From Corynebacterium kroppenstedtii (lineage in GTDB: Bacteria; Actinomycetota; Actinomycetes; Mycobacteriales; Mycobacteriaceae): a stretch of DNA of 48,864 nt. The position numbers and the translations under genes are program-made. This document shows, in pieces, positions 9,204 to 18,247 of the stretch. The notes under the pieces are model-generated. The model was not told where the DNA came from. It did no database searches and saw only the letters and a list, made by a program, of their open reading frames with translations. Within the stretch, counting starts at the first letter, position 1; the number at the start of each line of letters is the position of its first letter. Location: assembly GCF_003243515.1 (NCBI RefSeq), contig NZ_QFRA01000026.1:1-48864 (forward strand), written 5' to 3'.

Positions 9204-12200
9204 CTACACCGCGTCGGCGTCGAAGCGCTCGTCGCGGGAGAGGTTAATACCCAAGGATGCGTTGGCTTGGTCGAGATCGTCATCGTCGGCACCCAGGTCA
9301 ACCGGGGTTCCGTCGGCGGAGAGGACCTCAACGTTGAGGCACAGAGACTGCAGCTCTTTGAGCAACACCTTGAAGGACTCCGGAATTCCCGGGTCAGGGA
9401 TGTTGTCGCCCTTCACGATGGCTTCGTACACCTTGACACGGCCGACGACGTCGTCGGACTTGATGGTCAGGAGTTCCTGCAGCGTGTAGGCGGCGCCGTA
9501 GGCCTGCATGGCCCACACTTCCATCTCACCGAAGCGCTGGCCACCGAACTGTGCTTTACCACCGAGCGGCTGCTGGGTGATCATGGAGTACGGGCCGGTG
9601 GAGCGCGCGTGGATCTTCTCGTCGACCAGGTGGTGCAGTTTCAGCATGTACATGTAGCCCACGGAGATCGGCTGCTGGAAGGGCTCGCCCGTCCGGCCGT
9701 CGATCAGGGTGGATTTGCCGAATTCGTTGACCATTTGGTCGCCGTCGCGGTTGGGCCGCGAGGAGCGCATCAGTCCGGACAGCTCTTCGTTGGTCGTGCC
9801 GTCGAACACCGGGGTGGCAACGCGGGAATCGGCGGGGACGTCGTAGAGGTCTTCCGGCAGCGTTTCCAGCATGGCCTTGATCGCGGGGTCCTGCGACTCA
9901 GGGTCAACCTTCCATCCGGATTTCGCGAGCATACCAAGGTGAATTTCCAGCACCTGGCCGATGTTCATACGACGCGGCACACCGTGGGTATTCAGAATGA
10001 TGTCGACCGGCGTTCCGTCGGGCAGGAACGGCATGTCCTCAGCAGGCAAAATCTTGCCGACGACACCCTTGTTGCCGTGGCGGCCGGAGAGCTTATCGCC
10101 GTCCTGGATCTTGCGCTTCTGGGCGACGTACACGCGGACCATCTGGTTGACACCGGGTGCGAGGTCGTCGTCGTCTTCGCGGGAGAACACGCGAACGCCG
10201 ATAACCTTGCCTGTTTCACCGTGCGGAACCTTCATGGAGGTGTCGCGAACTTCGCGGGCCTTCTCGCCGAAGATGGCGCGGAGGAGGCGCTCTTCCGGTG
10301 TCAGCTCGGTTTCACCCTTCGGGGTGACCTTGCCGACGAGGATATCGCCGTCGCGAACGTCGGCGCCGATGCGGACGATGCCGCGTTCGTCGAGGTCAGC
10401 GAGGATATCTTCCGATGCGTTCGGAATATCGCGGGTGATTTCCTCTGGTCCGAGCTTGGTGTCGCGGGCGTCGATTTCGTGTTCCTCAATGTGGATTGAG
10501 GTGAGGACATCTTCCTCCACAATCCGCTGGTTGAGGATGATGGCGTCCTCGTAGTTATGGCCTTCCCATGGCATGAACGCCACGAGGAGGTTACGGCCGA
10601 GGGCCATCTCACCGTTCTCGGTGCCGGGGCCGTCGGCGAGGGTTTGTCCCTCTTCGATCCGGTCGCCGGCCTCAACAAGCGGCTTCTGATTGTAGCAGGT
10701 CCCCTGGTTGGTGCGCTCGAACTTGCGCAGCAGGAAGGTGTCGCGCTGGCCGTCGTCGCCAAGTGTGGTGATGAAGTCTGCACACACAGTTTCGACGACG
10801 CCCGAGCGGCGGGCGATCACAACGTCGCCGGCGTCGTGGGCGGCGCGCAGTTCCATACCGGTGCCGACGAAGGGCGCTTCGTTGCGCAGTAGCGGCACAG
10901 CCTGCCGCTGCATGTTTGCACCCATGAGGGCACGGTTGGCGTCATCGTGCTCCAGGAACGGAATCATGGCGGTAGCCACGGACACCATCTGGCGCGGTGA
11001 CACATCCATGTAGTCCACTTCGCTTGCGGGGACGACCTCGACGTTTCCGCCTTTCATGCGGACCTCGACGGTGTCCTCAACGAAGCGGCCCTCGGAGTCC
11101 ATCTTCGTGTTGGCCTGGGCGACGATATGCCGGTCTTCCTCATCAGCGGTGAGGTAGTCGACAACGTCGGTAGCCTGCCCATCTTCGACGCGACGGTACG
11201 GCGTCTCGATGAACCCGAACGGGTTAACGCGTGCATAGGACGCGAGGGAGCCGATCAAACCAATGTTCGGACCCTCAGGCGTCTCAATCGGGCACATACG
11301 GCCGTAGTGCGAAGCGTGGACGTCACGAACATCCAGGCCGGCGCGCTCACGGGACAAACCGCCAGGTCCCAGAGCGGACAGACGGCGCTTGTGAGTCAGG
11401 CCAGACAGGGAATTGTTCTGGTCCATGAACTGCGACAACTGCGACGTTCCGAAGAACTCACGGATCGCGGCCGACACAGGGCGCACGTTGATCAGCGAGG
11501 TCGGCGTAATGGATTCCGCGTCCTGCGTGGTCATGCGCTCACGCACAACACGCTCCATACGCGACAGGCCGACGCGAACCTGGTTCTGAACCAGCTCGCC
11601 GACGGTGCGGAGGCGTCGGTTACCGAAGTGGTCGATATCGTCCGTGGTGATCATCAGCTCAGTGCCGTCGGGCGATTCCATCGTCCGCTCACCGGCGTGC
11701 ATACGCACCAAGTACTCAATGGTGGTCAGGATGTCTTCTTCGGTCAGCGTGTGCTCACCCGTGGTGGAGCCACCGCCCAAACCGAGCTTGCGGTTCACCT
11801 TGTAGCGGCCAACCTTCGCCAGGTCATACCGCTTCGGGTTGAAGAAGCTGTTGTCCAGCAAAGCCTGAGCGGAATCGCGCGTGGGTGATTCACCCGGGCG
11901 CTGCTTGCGGTAAATCTCCAGGAGAGCTTCGTCGGTATTAGCGACGCCATCGTGCTCGAGGGTGGACATCATGAGTTCGGAGAAACCGAAACGATCCGTG
12001 ATATCCTGCGTCGACAAACCCAAAGCCTTCAACAACACAGTGACGGGCTGACGACGTTTACGGTCGATGCGGACGCCAACGGTGTCTCGCTTGTCGATGT
12101 CGAACTCCAACCATGCACCGCGGGAAGGGATGACCTTGACGGAGTGCAGCGGACGCTCGGTCGACTTGTCGATGGACTCGTCGAAGTAGACGCCAGGAGA

Positions 12201-12710
12201 GCGAACCAACTGAGACACGATGACACGCTCGGTACCGTTGATGATGAACGTGCCTTTATCCGTCATCATTGGGAAATCGCCAATGAAGACGGTCTGGCTT
12301 TTAATTTCGCCAGACATGGCGTTGGTAAATTCCGCCGTCACATAGAGCGGGGCGGAGTAGTTAATGTCCTTATCCTTGGCTTCATCGATCGTGTTCTTGA
12401 CGTCGTCGAAGCGGGGCTCGGATAGGGTGAGGGACATGTTGCCGGAGTAGTCCTCAATGGGAGACAACTCCTCTAGAATGTCTTCCAGGCCGCTGGTAAT
12501 ACGCGCGCCTTCTTCGGACTCAGCCTGCTTCTTAGCGCGCCATTCGGGTGCGCCAATAAGCCACGCGAACGAGTCGCGCTGCAGATCGAGGAGGCCAGGG
12601 ACCTCGATCGGCTCTTTAATCTTCGCGAACGAGTAGCGTTTCGTCGCGCCGGGGATTCCGGACGTTAAACTGGTCTGGCGGGAGACTGCCAAGATGGGTC
12701 CTTCCAGCAC
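9204..12710 (-). CDS. rpoB: DNA-directed RNA polymerase subunit beta
   Basis: This is the second-largest RNA polymerase subunit, 1168 residues, collinear with corynebacterial RpoB from MLEGPILAVSRQT to the acidic C-terminus. The start is a GTG at 12708-12710. The rifampicin-pocket segment reads GTSQLSQFMDQNN, then SLSGLTHKRRLSALG; the Asp, His and Ser residues that commonly mutate to resistance are all wild type, so no rifampicin resistance is predicted from this region. Downstream motifs GRHGNKGVVGKILP and KLHHLVDEKIHARSTGPYS are intact. It is the first gene of the rpoBC unit, with a candidate promoter at 12894-12921. Confidence 0.98.
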   Translation of the reverse strand: MLEGPILAVSRQTSLTSGIPGATKRYSFAKIKEPIEVPGLLDLQRDSFAWLIGAPEWRAKKQAESEEGARITSGLEDILEELSPIEDYSGNMSLTLSEPRFDDVKNTIDEAKDKDINYSAPLYVTAEFTNAMSGEIKSQTVFIGDFPMMTDKGTFIINGTERVIVSQLVRSPGVYFDESIDKSTERPLHSVKVIPSRGAWLEFDIDKRDTVGVRIDRKRRQPVTVLLKALGLSTQDITDRFGFSELMMSTLEHDGVANTDEALLEIYRKQRPGESPTRDSAQALLDNSFFNPKRYDLAKVGRYKVNRKLGLGGGSTTGEHTLTEEDILTTIEYLVRMHAGERTMESPDGTELMITTDDIDHFGNRRLRTVGELVQNQVRVGLSRMERVVRERMTTQDAESITPTSLINVRPVSAAIREFFGTSQLSQFMDQNNSLSGLTHKRRLSALGPGGLSRERAGLDVRDVHASHYGRMCPIETPEGPNIGLIGSLASYARVNPFGFIETPYRRVEDGQATDVVDYLTADEEDRHIVAQANTKMDSEGRFVEDTVEVRMKGGNVEVVPASEVDYMDVSPRQMVSVATAMIPFLEHDDANRALMGANMQRQAVPLLRNEAPFVGTGMELRAAHDAGDVVIARRSGVVETVCADFITTLGDDGQRDTFLLRKFERTNQGTCYNQKPLVEAGDRIEEGQTLADGPGTENGEMALGRNLLVAFMPWEGHNYEDAIILNQRIVEEDVLTSIHIEEHEIDARDTKLGPEEITRDIPNASEDILADLDERGIVRIGADVRDGDILVGKVTPKGETELTPEERLLRAIFGEKAREVRDTSMKVPHGETGKVIGVRVFSREDDDDLAPGVNQMVRVYVAQKRKIQDGDKLSGRHGNKGVVGKILPAEDMPFLPDGTPVDIILNTHGVPRRMNIGQVLEIHLGMLAKSGWKVDPESQDPAIKAMLETLPEDLYDVPADSRVATPVFDGTTNEELSGLMRSSRPNRDGDQMVNEFGKSTLIDGRTGEPFQQPISVGYMYMLKLHHLVDEKIHARSTGPYSMITQQPLGGKAQFGGQRFGEMEVWAMQAYGAAYTLQELLTIKSDDVVGRVKVYEAIVKGDNIPDPGIPESFKVLLKELQSLCLNVEVLSADGTPVDLGADDDDLDQANASLGINLSRDERFDADAV

Positions 12711-12893
12711 CTCACGCGGGGTGACCGTGCTCGCTGTGGTTTGCCTGCGTGAAAAGAGTGAGTGTCTTCTTCCAAAAAGCGGATCATCCGTGGTTGGATA
12801 TCACTAAAGGACCTTGTCAAATCCTGTTTTTGAAGGAATTGGTACAAGGCCTAACGAGAAATCTGTGCACGGGGATCCAGCGCAACGGACTAT

Positions 12894-12921
12894 CTTATAC
12901 TACTTATGTCACCATGTCTAA
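12894..12921 (-). promoter_or_regulatory. candidate rpoB promoter
   Basis: On the minus strand TTAGAC (12916-12921) and TATAAG (12894-12899) are separated by 16 bases, about 180 bases upstream of the rpoB start. The gap 12711-13181 holds this site, the rplL terminator and no gene that I can support. Confidence 0.4.
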
Positions 12922-13054
12922 TGGTTTTTATCACTCTGTGGTGGGGGCGCGGAACGTTGCGCGCAGCTCCGCGGTGGGGCGCGGTGGAACGTCGCGCGAA
13001 CTAACCGGGCGCCTACACCACCACCCTAGCGCCAACACCCTAGTACATATGACA

Positions 13055-13089
13055 AAACAGGGGCCTCCCGTGTTGGGAAGCCCCTGTTT
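13055..13089 (-). terminator. rho-independent terminator after rplL
   Basis: Stem arms AAACAGGGGCCTCCC and GGGAAGCCCCTGTTT enclose a 5-base loop, with one mismatch. On the minus strand the stem runs into TTTTGTC. It separates rplJ-rplL transcription from rpoBC. Confidence 0.85.
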
Positions 13090-13181
13090 GCGGTATTTAC
13101 GCTGCACACCGTTCCTGCACCGTATGGCTCGGAATCGGGTGCGCTGCGTGTTGCGCTGAGTTAATTGCGCATATCCCTGTC

Positions 13182-13568
<387 letters not shown>

Positions 13569-13641
13569 GATATGGCTTCCTTTCTACGCGTCTTCGTGTG
13601 GGAGGTTCCGTACCCGCCTGTCGGCGGCGAACCGACAGTGT

Positions 13642-14154
13642 TTACTTCTTCTCCTCGAGGGCCGCGGCCAGGCGTGCCATCTCGGAATGCGGTGCACCCA
13701 GCAAGGACGCAACGTTTGCCAGAACACCGTTGAATCCACCGGCGATCTTGGACAGTGTGGTCTCGCGGTTGTCCATATCCGCGAGCTGCTGGATCTGGTC
13801 GGCCGTCAGAGCCGAACCATCCATTGTTCCGCCTTTAACCACGAAAGCGTCGTGGTCTGCGCCGAACTTCTTCATTGCCTTGGCGGCATCGACCGCTTCG
13901 CCATTGATGAATGCAATAGCGGTGGGGCCGTTAAGAAGTTCTTCGTCAAGACCTTCGACGCCAGCTTCGCGTGCGGCGAGCTTGATCATGGTGTTCTTGG
14001 CGACGGAGTATTCAACCTCAGCGCCAAGTTCCTTGCGCAGCTCTGTCATCTCAGTAACGGACAGACCACGGTATTCCGTCAGGATTGCACTGCTTGCGTT
14101 CTGGAAACGCGCAGTGAGCTCCTTGACAGCTGCAGTGTTCTTCGGGTTGGCCAT
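13642..14154 (-). CDS. rplJ: 50S ribosomal protein L10
   Basis: L10 is the base of the ribosomal stalk; its C-terminal helix binds L7/L12 dimers. The open frame runs back to 14412, but the true start is the ATG at 14152-14154: it gives MANPKNTAAVKELTARF as in relatives, 170 residues, and GGAGG stands upstream. Recognisable stretches are LTEYRGLSVTEMTELRKEL and the Ala-rich C-terminus ending AALEEKK. The upstream minus-strand sequence carries an L10-type leader, so autogenous control by L10-L7/L12 is likely. Confidence 0.97.
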   Translation of the reverse strand: MANPKNTAAVKELTARFQNASSAILTEYRGLSVTEMTELRKELGAEVEYSVAKNTMIKLAAREAGVEGLDEELLNGPTAIAFINGEAVDAAKAMKKFGADHDAFVVKGGTMDGSALTADQIQQLADMDNRETTLSKIAGGFNGVLANVASLLGAPHSEMARLAAALEEKK

Positions 14155-14210
14155 GTACTCTCGCCTCCTTCCTTCGGTAAGTTTCACCGTCGGGGAGACC
14201 CAATGAGTAA

Positions 14211-14450
14211 CGCCCCGCATAGGAGGCGGGGCGCGCAATTCGTTCATCACTCTCTGTTTCGCGTCAGGGCCTTGCGACGTTAGCGTCGATAATGCTCTGA
14301 ACTTCGAGCTACCCGGCCGAAACCCTGTATCCGGTTCGAACCTGGAGTGTGGTGATGAATACTTTGCGTTCGCGTTGTCTCCTGCGTGGGCCGTCACTCG
14401 GATGAGCAACACTTCGCTCAGATTTCCCTGAGGACCGACGGTCTGTGGTG
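14211..14450 (-). promoter_or_regulatory. L10 (rplJ) leader
   Basis: On the minus strand the segment 14450-14370 contains the pattern of the actinobacterial L10 leader: an ACCGTCGGTCC-type start, then GACGGCCCACGCAGGAGACA. Nearer the gene a hairpin (CGCCCCGC 14211-14218 with GCGGGGCG 14226-14233) precedes the ribosome binding site. The family is known to bind L10(L12)n and repress the operon; here it is assigned by eye. Confidence 0.6.
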
Positions 14451-14459
14451 AAACGTGAA

Positions 14460-14794
14460 CTATCCTAAAGTTCCTCGGTGGAGACTACACACCAAGTGCA
14501 CATTTTCAAAATCGACGACGTTTGGGGCGGCGTTTAGGACGTCGCGTGGGTTGGCCTCTTATCAACCTGCCATCGACCTCAAATGCTTCGATTTACAAAA
14601 AGAAGGATTGTCATACATCTGCGCCTATAGTAGAAAAGCATAATCGGCACAATTTCCAGCATGCGTTTTACCTGCGCAAAGATGATGAGCGTTCTTCGCG
14701 CGCGGTTGTGCCTGCACCACATGACCATGCGTGATGCATGTGACCCCGTGTGATGCACATTTGAAGTTTTACCGCCTCATTGAAGGAGTTATCA
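14460..14794. other. intergenic region between divergent rplJ and the 14795 gene
   Basis: No gene seen. It must contain the rplJL promoter on the minus strand and the promoter of the plus-strand gene at 14795. Short ORFs here lack a ribosome binding site and have unlikely composition. Confidence 0.5.
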
Positions 14795-15085
14795 ATGATC
14801 GTTCTTCCCCCACCCGCTGATATGTCCAATGTCGACATCGTCGAATCGCACGTCCACAGCGGTTCCAGCACCAGCGAAGCTGCACTGAAGCAGTGGATTG
14901 AGGGTGGCGACTACGTCAAGCCGACCGTTGAGACTCGCGACAACGTTCAGTTCCAGCTTCCCGACGGGGAAACAGTGAGTGCGGGCGACACGGTCGCTAA
15001 AGCCACCGACGGCACCTTCTTTGTGAAGCCGCAGCCCAAGGATTTCACCCAGAACCTGATTGATCAGGTCAGCCAGGGGCTGTAA
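14795..15085 (+). CDS. hypothetical protein, 96 residues
   Basis: I do not recognise this protein. The ATG at 14795 has TGAAGGAGTT seven bases upstream, which makes it a better start than the ATG at 14780. The product is soluble, acidic and without a signal peptide or membrane segment. It starts MIVLPPPADMSN and has a compact middle part with QFQLPDGETVSAGDTVAKA, which looks like a beta-hairpin or TRAM/biotinyl-like fold, but this is only an impression. It stands alone between rplJ (divergent) and nanR (same strand, 400 bases downstream). Confidence 0.6.
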   Translation: MIVLPPPADMSNVDIVESHVHSGSSTSEAALKQWIEGGDYVKPTVETRDNVQFQLPDGETVSAGDTVAKATDGTFFVKPQPKDFTQNLIDQVSQGL

Positions 15086-15484
15086 ACCTCGGTCATAGGG
15101 GCTCGTACAACGCTGGATAAAGAGCCCGTGCGGAACTAGATGCAGTTCCGCTTTATGGCTGATAGGAACAAATTCGGGATCACTGTTACTATCCGACGGT
15201 GGTCCCGTCGTTTCATGGTTGCGTATTTTCGCGGGGCGCACTTCCGGGGGCGTCGTCGCGGGCCGTCATTCCGTAGGTCGCCGTCGCGGATCGGTAACTT
15301 CGTCGACCGAACGTTTCACGGTCCCGCGAAAGAAACGTCGGCACTAAACCCCCGATACCCCCGAATAGGCAAGTCTTATACATATTCCGTCTTCGTACAG
15401 GACAATAATTCCTGGAAGAATAGTCCTCGTACGAACCTTTGTAAACGACACGAATCCGGCAATGAAGGAGCGGTCAGCTTCACT
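15086..15484 (+). other. leader region of nanR
   Basis: The reading frame of nanR is open through much of this stretch, but the translation is basic and unlike a protein domain, so I treat it as untranslated. A TATACAT-type -10 candidate lies near 15375-15385 with two GTCTT motifs around it that could be weak regulator half-sites. Otherwise nothing recognised. Confidence 0.35.
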
Positions 15485-16267
15485 GTGAGTGGCCAAGACA
15501 ACACCAAATCGCATTCCGCTGCCACCGGCCGCAGCTATGGGAACAGCTATCGGAGCAGCAATACGGGACTTTTCGGTTCTGAGGCCCGCTCGGCAACTGA
15601 TGTGGCCATGAAGTCGATTGTCGCTTACATCCGGGACAACCACCTTAAGGTTGGCGACCCGCTGCCCAGCGAGCTCACGATTGTGGAATCGCTGAAACTG
15701 TCTCGGTCGTCGGTGAGAGAAGCGATCCGGACCCTCGTGAGCCTGGATATCCTCGAGGTCCGACGCGGCTTCGGCACATTCGTCGCCGATATGTCTCTTG
15801 AACCCCTGGTCAATGGCCTTACCCTGCGTATTACTCTCGACGACGATCACGCGCAGTCGCGGCTGATCGATGTGGTCGATACGCGGCAGGCGTTAGATTT
15901 GCAGATTTCGCGCGACGTGATTGAGCATCGCGACGACATCGACGGGGTGTTCCTGGGGCGCCTGATTAACCAGATGAAATCCGCGGTCATGCGGAACGAG
16001 CCATTCATGGAATCTGACTCCATGTTCCACGATCACATTCTGTCCGTGACCAGCAACGGGCTCATCCAGGAGCTATCCAAGGCGCTGTGGCGAGTACACA
16101 TGGTGGCGGTGCCGAAACTGCATCTGACCACGAAAGATAATCTGGAACAGACCGTGGATGCTCACCAAAAAATTGTCGACGCCATTGTTGCCGGAGACGA
16201 GGACGCCTACCGGCAAGCCGTCGTCGACCATTACGAACCGCTCCGCGAAGTGCTTGGAGTTAAGTAG
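15485..16267 (+). CDS. nanR: GntR/FadR-family transcriptional regulator, probable sialic acid regulator
   Basis: From GTG 15485 the protein has 260 residues: a variable N-terminus of about 38, a GntR winged helix at 40-100 (LKVGDPLPSELTIVESLKLS, then SRSSVREAIRTLVSLDILEV, RRGFGTFV) and an all-helical FCD ligand domain. In the latter the metal-ligand residues are visible: Asp in DTRQALD, and His in MFHDHI, DAHQKI and VDHYEPL. FadR-type regulators with this domain often repress sugar-acid catabolism until bound by the substrate. It is convergent with nanE and starts the amino sugar island, so I infer that it senses sialic acid or ManNAc-6-P. The start is uncertain: AAGGAG lies 14 bases upstream of the GTG, longer than usual. 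Confidence 0.8.
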   Translation: MSGQDNTKSHSAATGRSYGNSYRSSNTGLFGSEARSATDVAMKSIVAYIRDNHLKVGDPLPSELTIVESLKLSRSSVREAIRTLVSLDILEVRRGFGTFVADMSLEPLVNGLTLRITLDDDHAQSRLIDVVDTRQALDLQISRDVIEHRDDIDGVFLGRLINQMKSAVMRNEPFMESDSMFHDHILSVTSNGLIQELSKALWRVHMVAVPKLHLTTKDNLEQTVDAHQKIVDAIVAGDEDAYRQAVVDHYEPLREVLGVK

Positions 16268-16334
16268 GTAGCTCTGCTGAGGAACGGTGCTGAGGGGCGG
16301 GCGCGGCCTTATTAGGCGCCCGATTTCCGACGAC

Positions 16335-17060
16335 CTACCTCCCGATTTCGGTGCGATAGAACCCCGTGAGCCACCGCGGATCGGTGATGGCGGAACCAAT
16401 GATGACGGCGTTGGCCCCACGCTGGAGCGCGTCCTTCACCGCGTCGGGGGAATGATAATGCCCTTCGGCGATCAGCAGCAGCTCGTCCCCCACTTCGCTC
16501 CGAACAGTGGAAATGAAGTCCAGGTCAGGACCATCAAGGTTTTCCGTCGCCGCGGTGTATCCCGACAATGTTGAGGACACAATGTCCGCGCCGGCCTCGT
16601 ACGCTGCTATCCCGTTGGCGGCGGTATCACAATCCGCCATGAACAGCACGCCGGACTCGTGAGCGGCCTTCACCAAGTCTTCGGTGGAGGACCCGTCGGG
16701 ACGCGGTCGGCCAGTGGCGTCGGCACAGACGACCGCGGCACCTGCGTCGGCAACAGCCTTGGCCGACGCGACCGTCGGCGTGATATACACGCCGGAGTCG
16801 CCTTCCTTTGTTAGGCCGAAAATGGGGACATCAACGGCGTCGCCGATGGACGTGATGTCTGCGATTCCGCCGTAGCCGCCACAGCGAATCGCCGGAGTGC
16901 CGGCGGCGACGCATGCCTTCGCGCTCAAGGTCAACGCGTGAGTGTCGCGGAGCGGGTGGCCGTCGGGGGCTTGGGCGGACACGATGATGTCGCCCGCGAT
17001 GATCGAGCGCAGCTCCTGGCGCTGTTCAGCGGGGGTGGAGGCGGAAAATGAGAAGGGCAT
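16335..17060 (-). CDS. nanE: N-acetylmannosamine-6-phosphate 2-epimerase
   Basis: NanE interconverts ManNAc-6-P and GlcNAc-6-P in the cytoplasm. The 241-residue protein has the family's TIM-barrel landmarks: IIVSAQAPDGHPLRDT near the start, AIRCGGYGGIADI, the catalytic-lysine strand PIFGLTKE, the ADATGRPRPDG loop, MADCDT and LIAEGHYHSPD, then the phosphate-binding strand NAVIIGSAITDP. It starts at ATG 17060 with GGAGATCTCC before it. It follows nanK by 39 bases in the same operon and is convergent with nanR. Confidence 0.93.
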   Translation of the reverse strand: MPFSFSASTPAEQRQELRSIIAGDIIVSAQAPDGHPLRDTHALTLSAKACVAAGTPAIRCGGYGGIADITSIGDAVDVPIFGLTKEGDSGVYITPTVASAKAVADAGAAVVCADATGRPRPDGSSTEDLVKAAHESGVLFMADCDTAANGIAAYEAGADIVSSTLSGYTAATENLDGPDLDFISTVRSEVGDELLLIAEGHYHSPDAVKDALQRGANAVIIGSAITDPRWLTGFYRTEIGR

Positions 17061-17099
17061 GGAGATCTCCTTTGTTCGGTTGGTGTGTGGGGAGGGTGG

Positions 17100-18076
17100 T
17101 TACGAGAGTTTATGCCGTGCCCGAGCGTAAACGGCGGCGGCGACAAGGGGGCCTTCGCGCAGGGCGCTATCGCGGATATCGCATGGGCGAACACTGTAGG
17201 CCAGATGGCTCCGCACGCCATCGCGAATCCGCCGCGTGATGAGCTCGCCCAGCCCCGACACTCCTCCACCGAGGATGATCGCGTCGAGGTCAAGACCCAT
17301 CGCGAGCGTTCCCAGGATCTGTCCAAAACCATGCAGGTTCTGATCCAGGACGTCCGTCGCTAATGAGTCCCCTTGTCGTTCTAGGTCTAATAGGTCAGTC
17401 ACTGTCGACGGGAGTGCAGGGTCAGCCTCGCGCTCCGAGATCGCTTCGTGATACGTCGCAACGAGCCCCGGACCGGACGCTACGTCTTCGCACCGAGCTA
17501 CACCGCTGCCGTAGTGAGGGCAATAGAGCTCGGAAATCTCACCGGCCGTGCCGCGATTGCCGGCGGCGAGATCGTCGTTCGTGACGAACGCTCCACCAAC
17601 ACCCGTGCCCAGGCTGGTGTAGAGCAGGCGGGAGTGCGGGTACTCGTCGCGCCAACAGAGCGTGTGCTCGCCGAATGCCCAGACGCGGACGTCGTTGTGC
17701 GCGAACACGGGAGCGTCGATGTGGCGGCGGATGCGGGCAGCAATGTCGGTATCCTCCCAGCCGGGCATCGCGGCCCCGGCGCGGGTGACCGTCGCAGTGT
17801 TGGGGTCGATGACACCGGCAGCAGCCACACCGACTCGAACGATCTTATTTTCCCTTGTCGACGACGTTGCTGAGGTGGTTGCGACGTTGCCGGCTGCTGC
17901 TAGCCCTGGCGACGCCAGCGCTTCGTTGACGGCGACCTCCAGTTGGTCCGCGGTGTTCCCGCCCGCGGGCTGGCTGGGTACGCGCCGTGGGCGATGACTG
18001 TACGAGGGGCGTCGTCGTCGATAAGCCCCCAGGCGATCTTGGTACCGCCAATGTCTAGTGCGAGTGTGAGTGCCAC
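17100..18076 (-). pseudogene. nanK: N-acetylmannosamine kinase (ROK family), frameshifted
   Basis: A GTG at 18074-18076 with AGAAGGGTAG upstream starts VALTLALDIGGTKIAWGLID, the ROK ATP-binding N-terminus. After about residue 33 (near 17970-17980) this frame runs into a stop, while the frame shifted by one base continues GGNTADQLEVAVNEALASPG and then the whole ROK body: VGVAAAGVID, NDVRVWAFGEH, YTSLGTGVGGAFV and AIILGGGVSG. The zinc motif of ROK proteins is degenerate (CPHYGSGVARCE). ManNAc kinase makes ManNAc-6-P for NanE, which is the next gene. The single shift sits in a GC-rich run, so either gene decay or a base-calling error is possible. Translation from an internal start would lack the phosphate-binding N-terminus. 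Confidence 0.85.
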
Positions 18077-18122
18077 AGTGGTTCTACCCTTCTGCGCTGT
18101 CGCCGGTAATTTTCATGAGACG

Positions 18123-18151
18123 TGGACGTCAGACGTCTTACAACCTATACT
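18123..18151 (+). promoter_or_regulatory. nagA promoter with tandem nan operator
   Basis: TGGACG (18123-18128) and TATACT (18146-18151) are 17 bases apart. The spacer contains CGTCAGA CGTCTTA (18127-18140), two 7-bp tandem units of the motif shared by the other nan promoters. A bound repressor would block polymerase here and could also silence the divergent nanK-nanE unit. Confidence 0.55.
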
Positions 18152-18247
18152 AACAGTAGCAATAGTTGTGGTGGGCGAGCAGTTGCGAGCGATCGTATTC
18201 TTCATGGCAGCACAGTCACACGACCATAGTTAGGAGCACGTAAGGCT

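Noticed and set aside
9267..10499. 410-codon plus-strand ORF opposite rpoB
   Set aside because: Shadow of rpoB for the same reason.
11370..11480. Rifampicin-resistance substitutions in rpoB
   Set aside because: The segment is wild type at the usual Asp, His and Ser positions.
11127..11888. 253-codon plus-strand ORF opposite rpoB
   Set aside because: Shadow of rpoB; no start signal.
15140..15484. Upstream extension of the nanR frame
   Set aside because: Arg/Ser-rich, no ribosome binding site and unlike GntR proteins; the GTG at 15485 is preferred.
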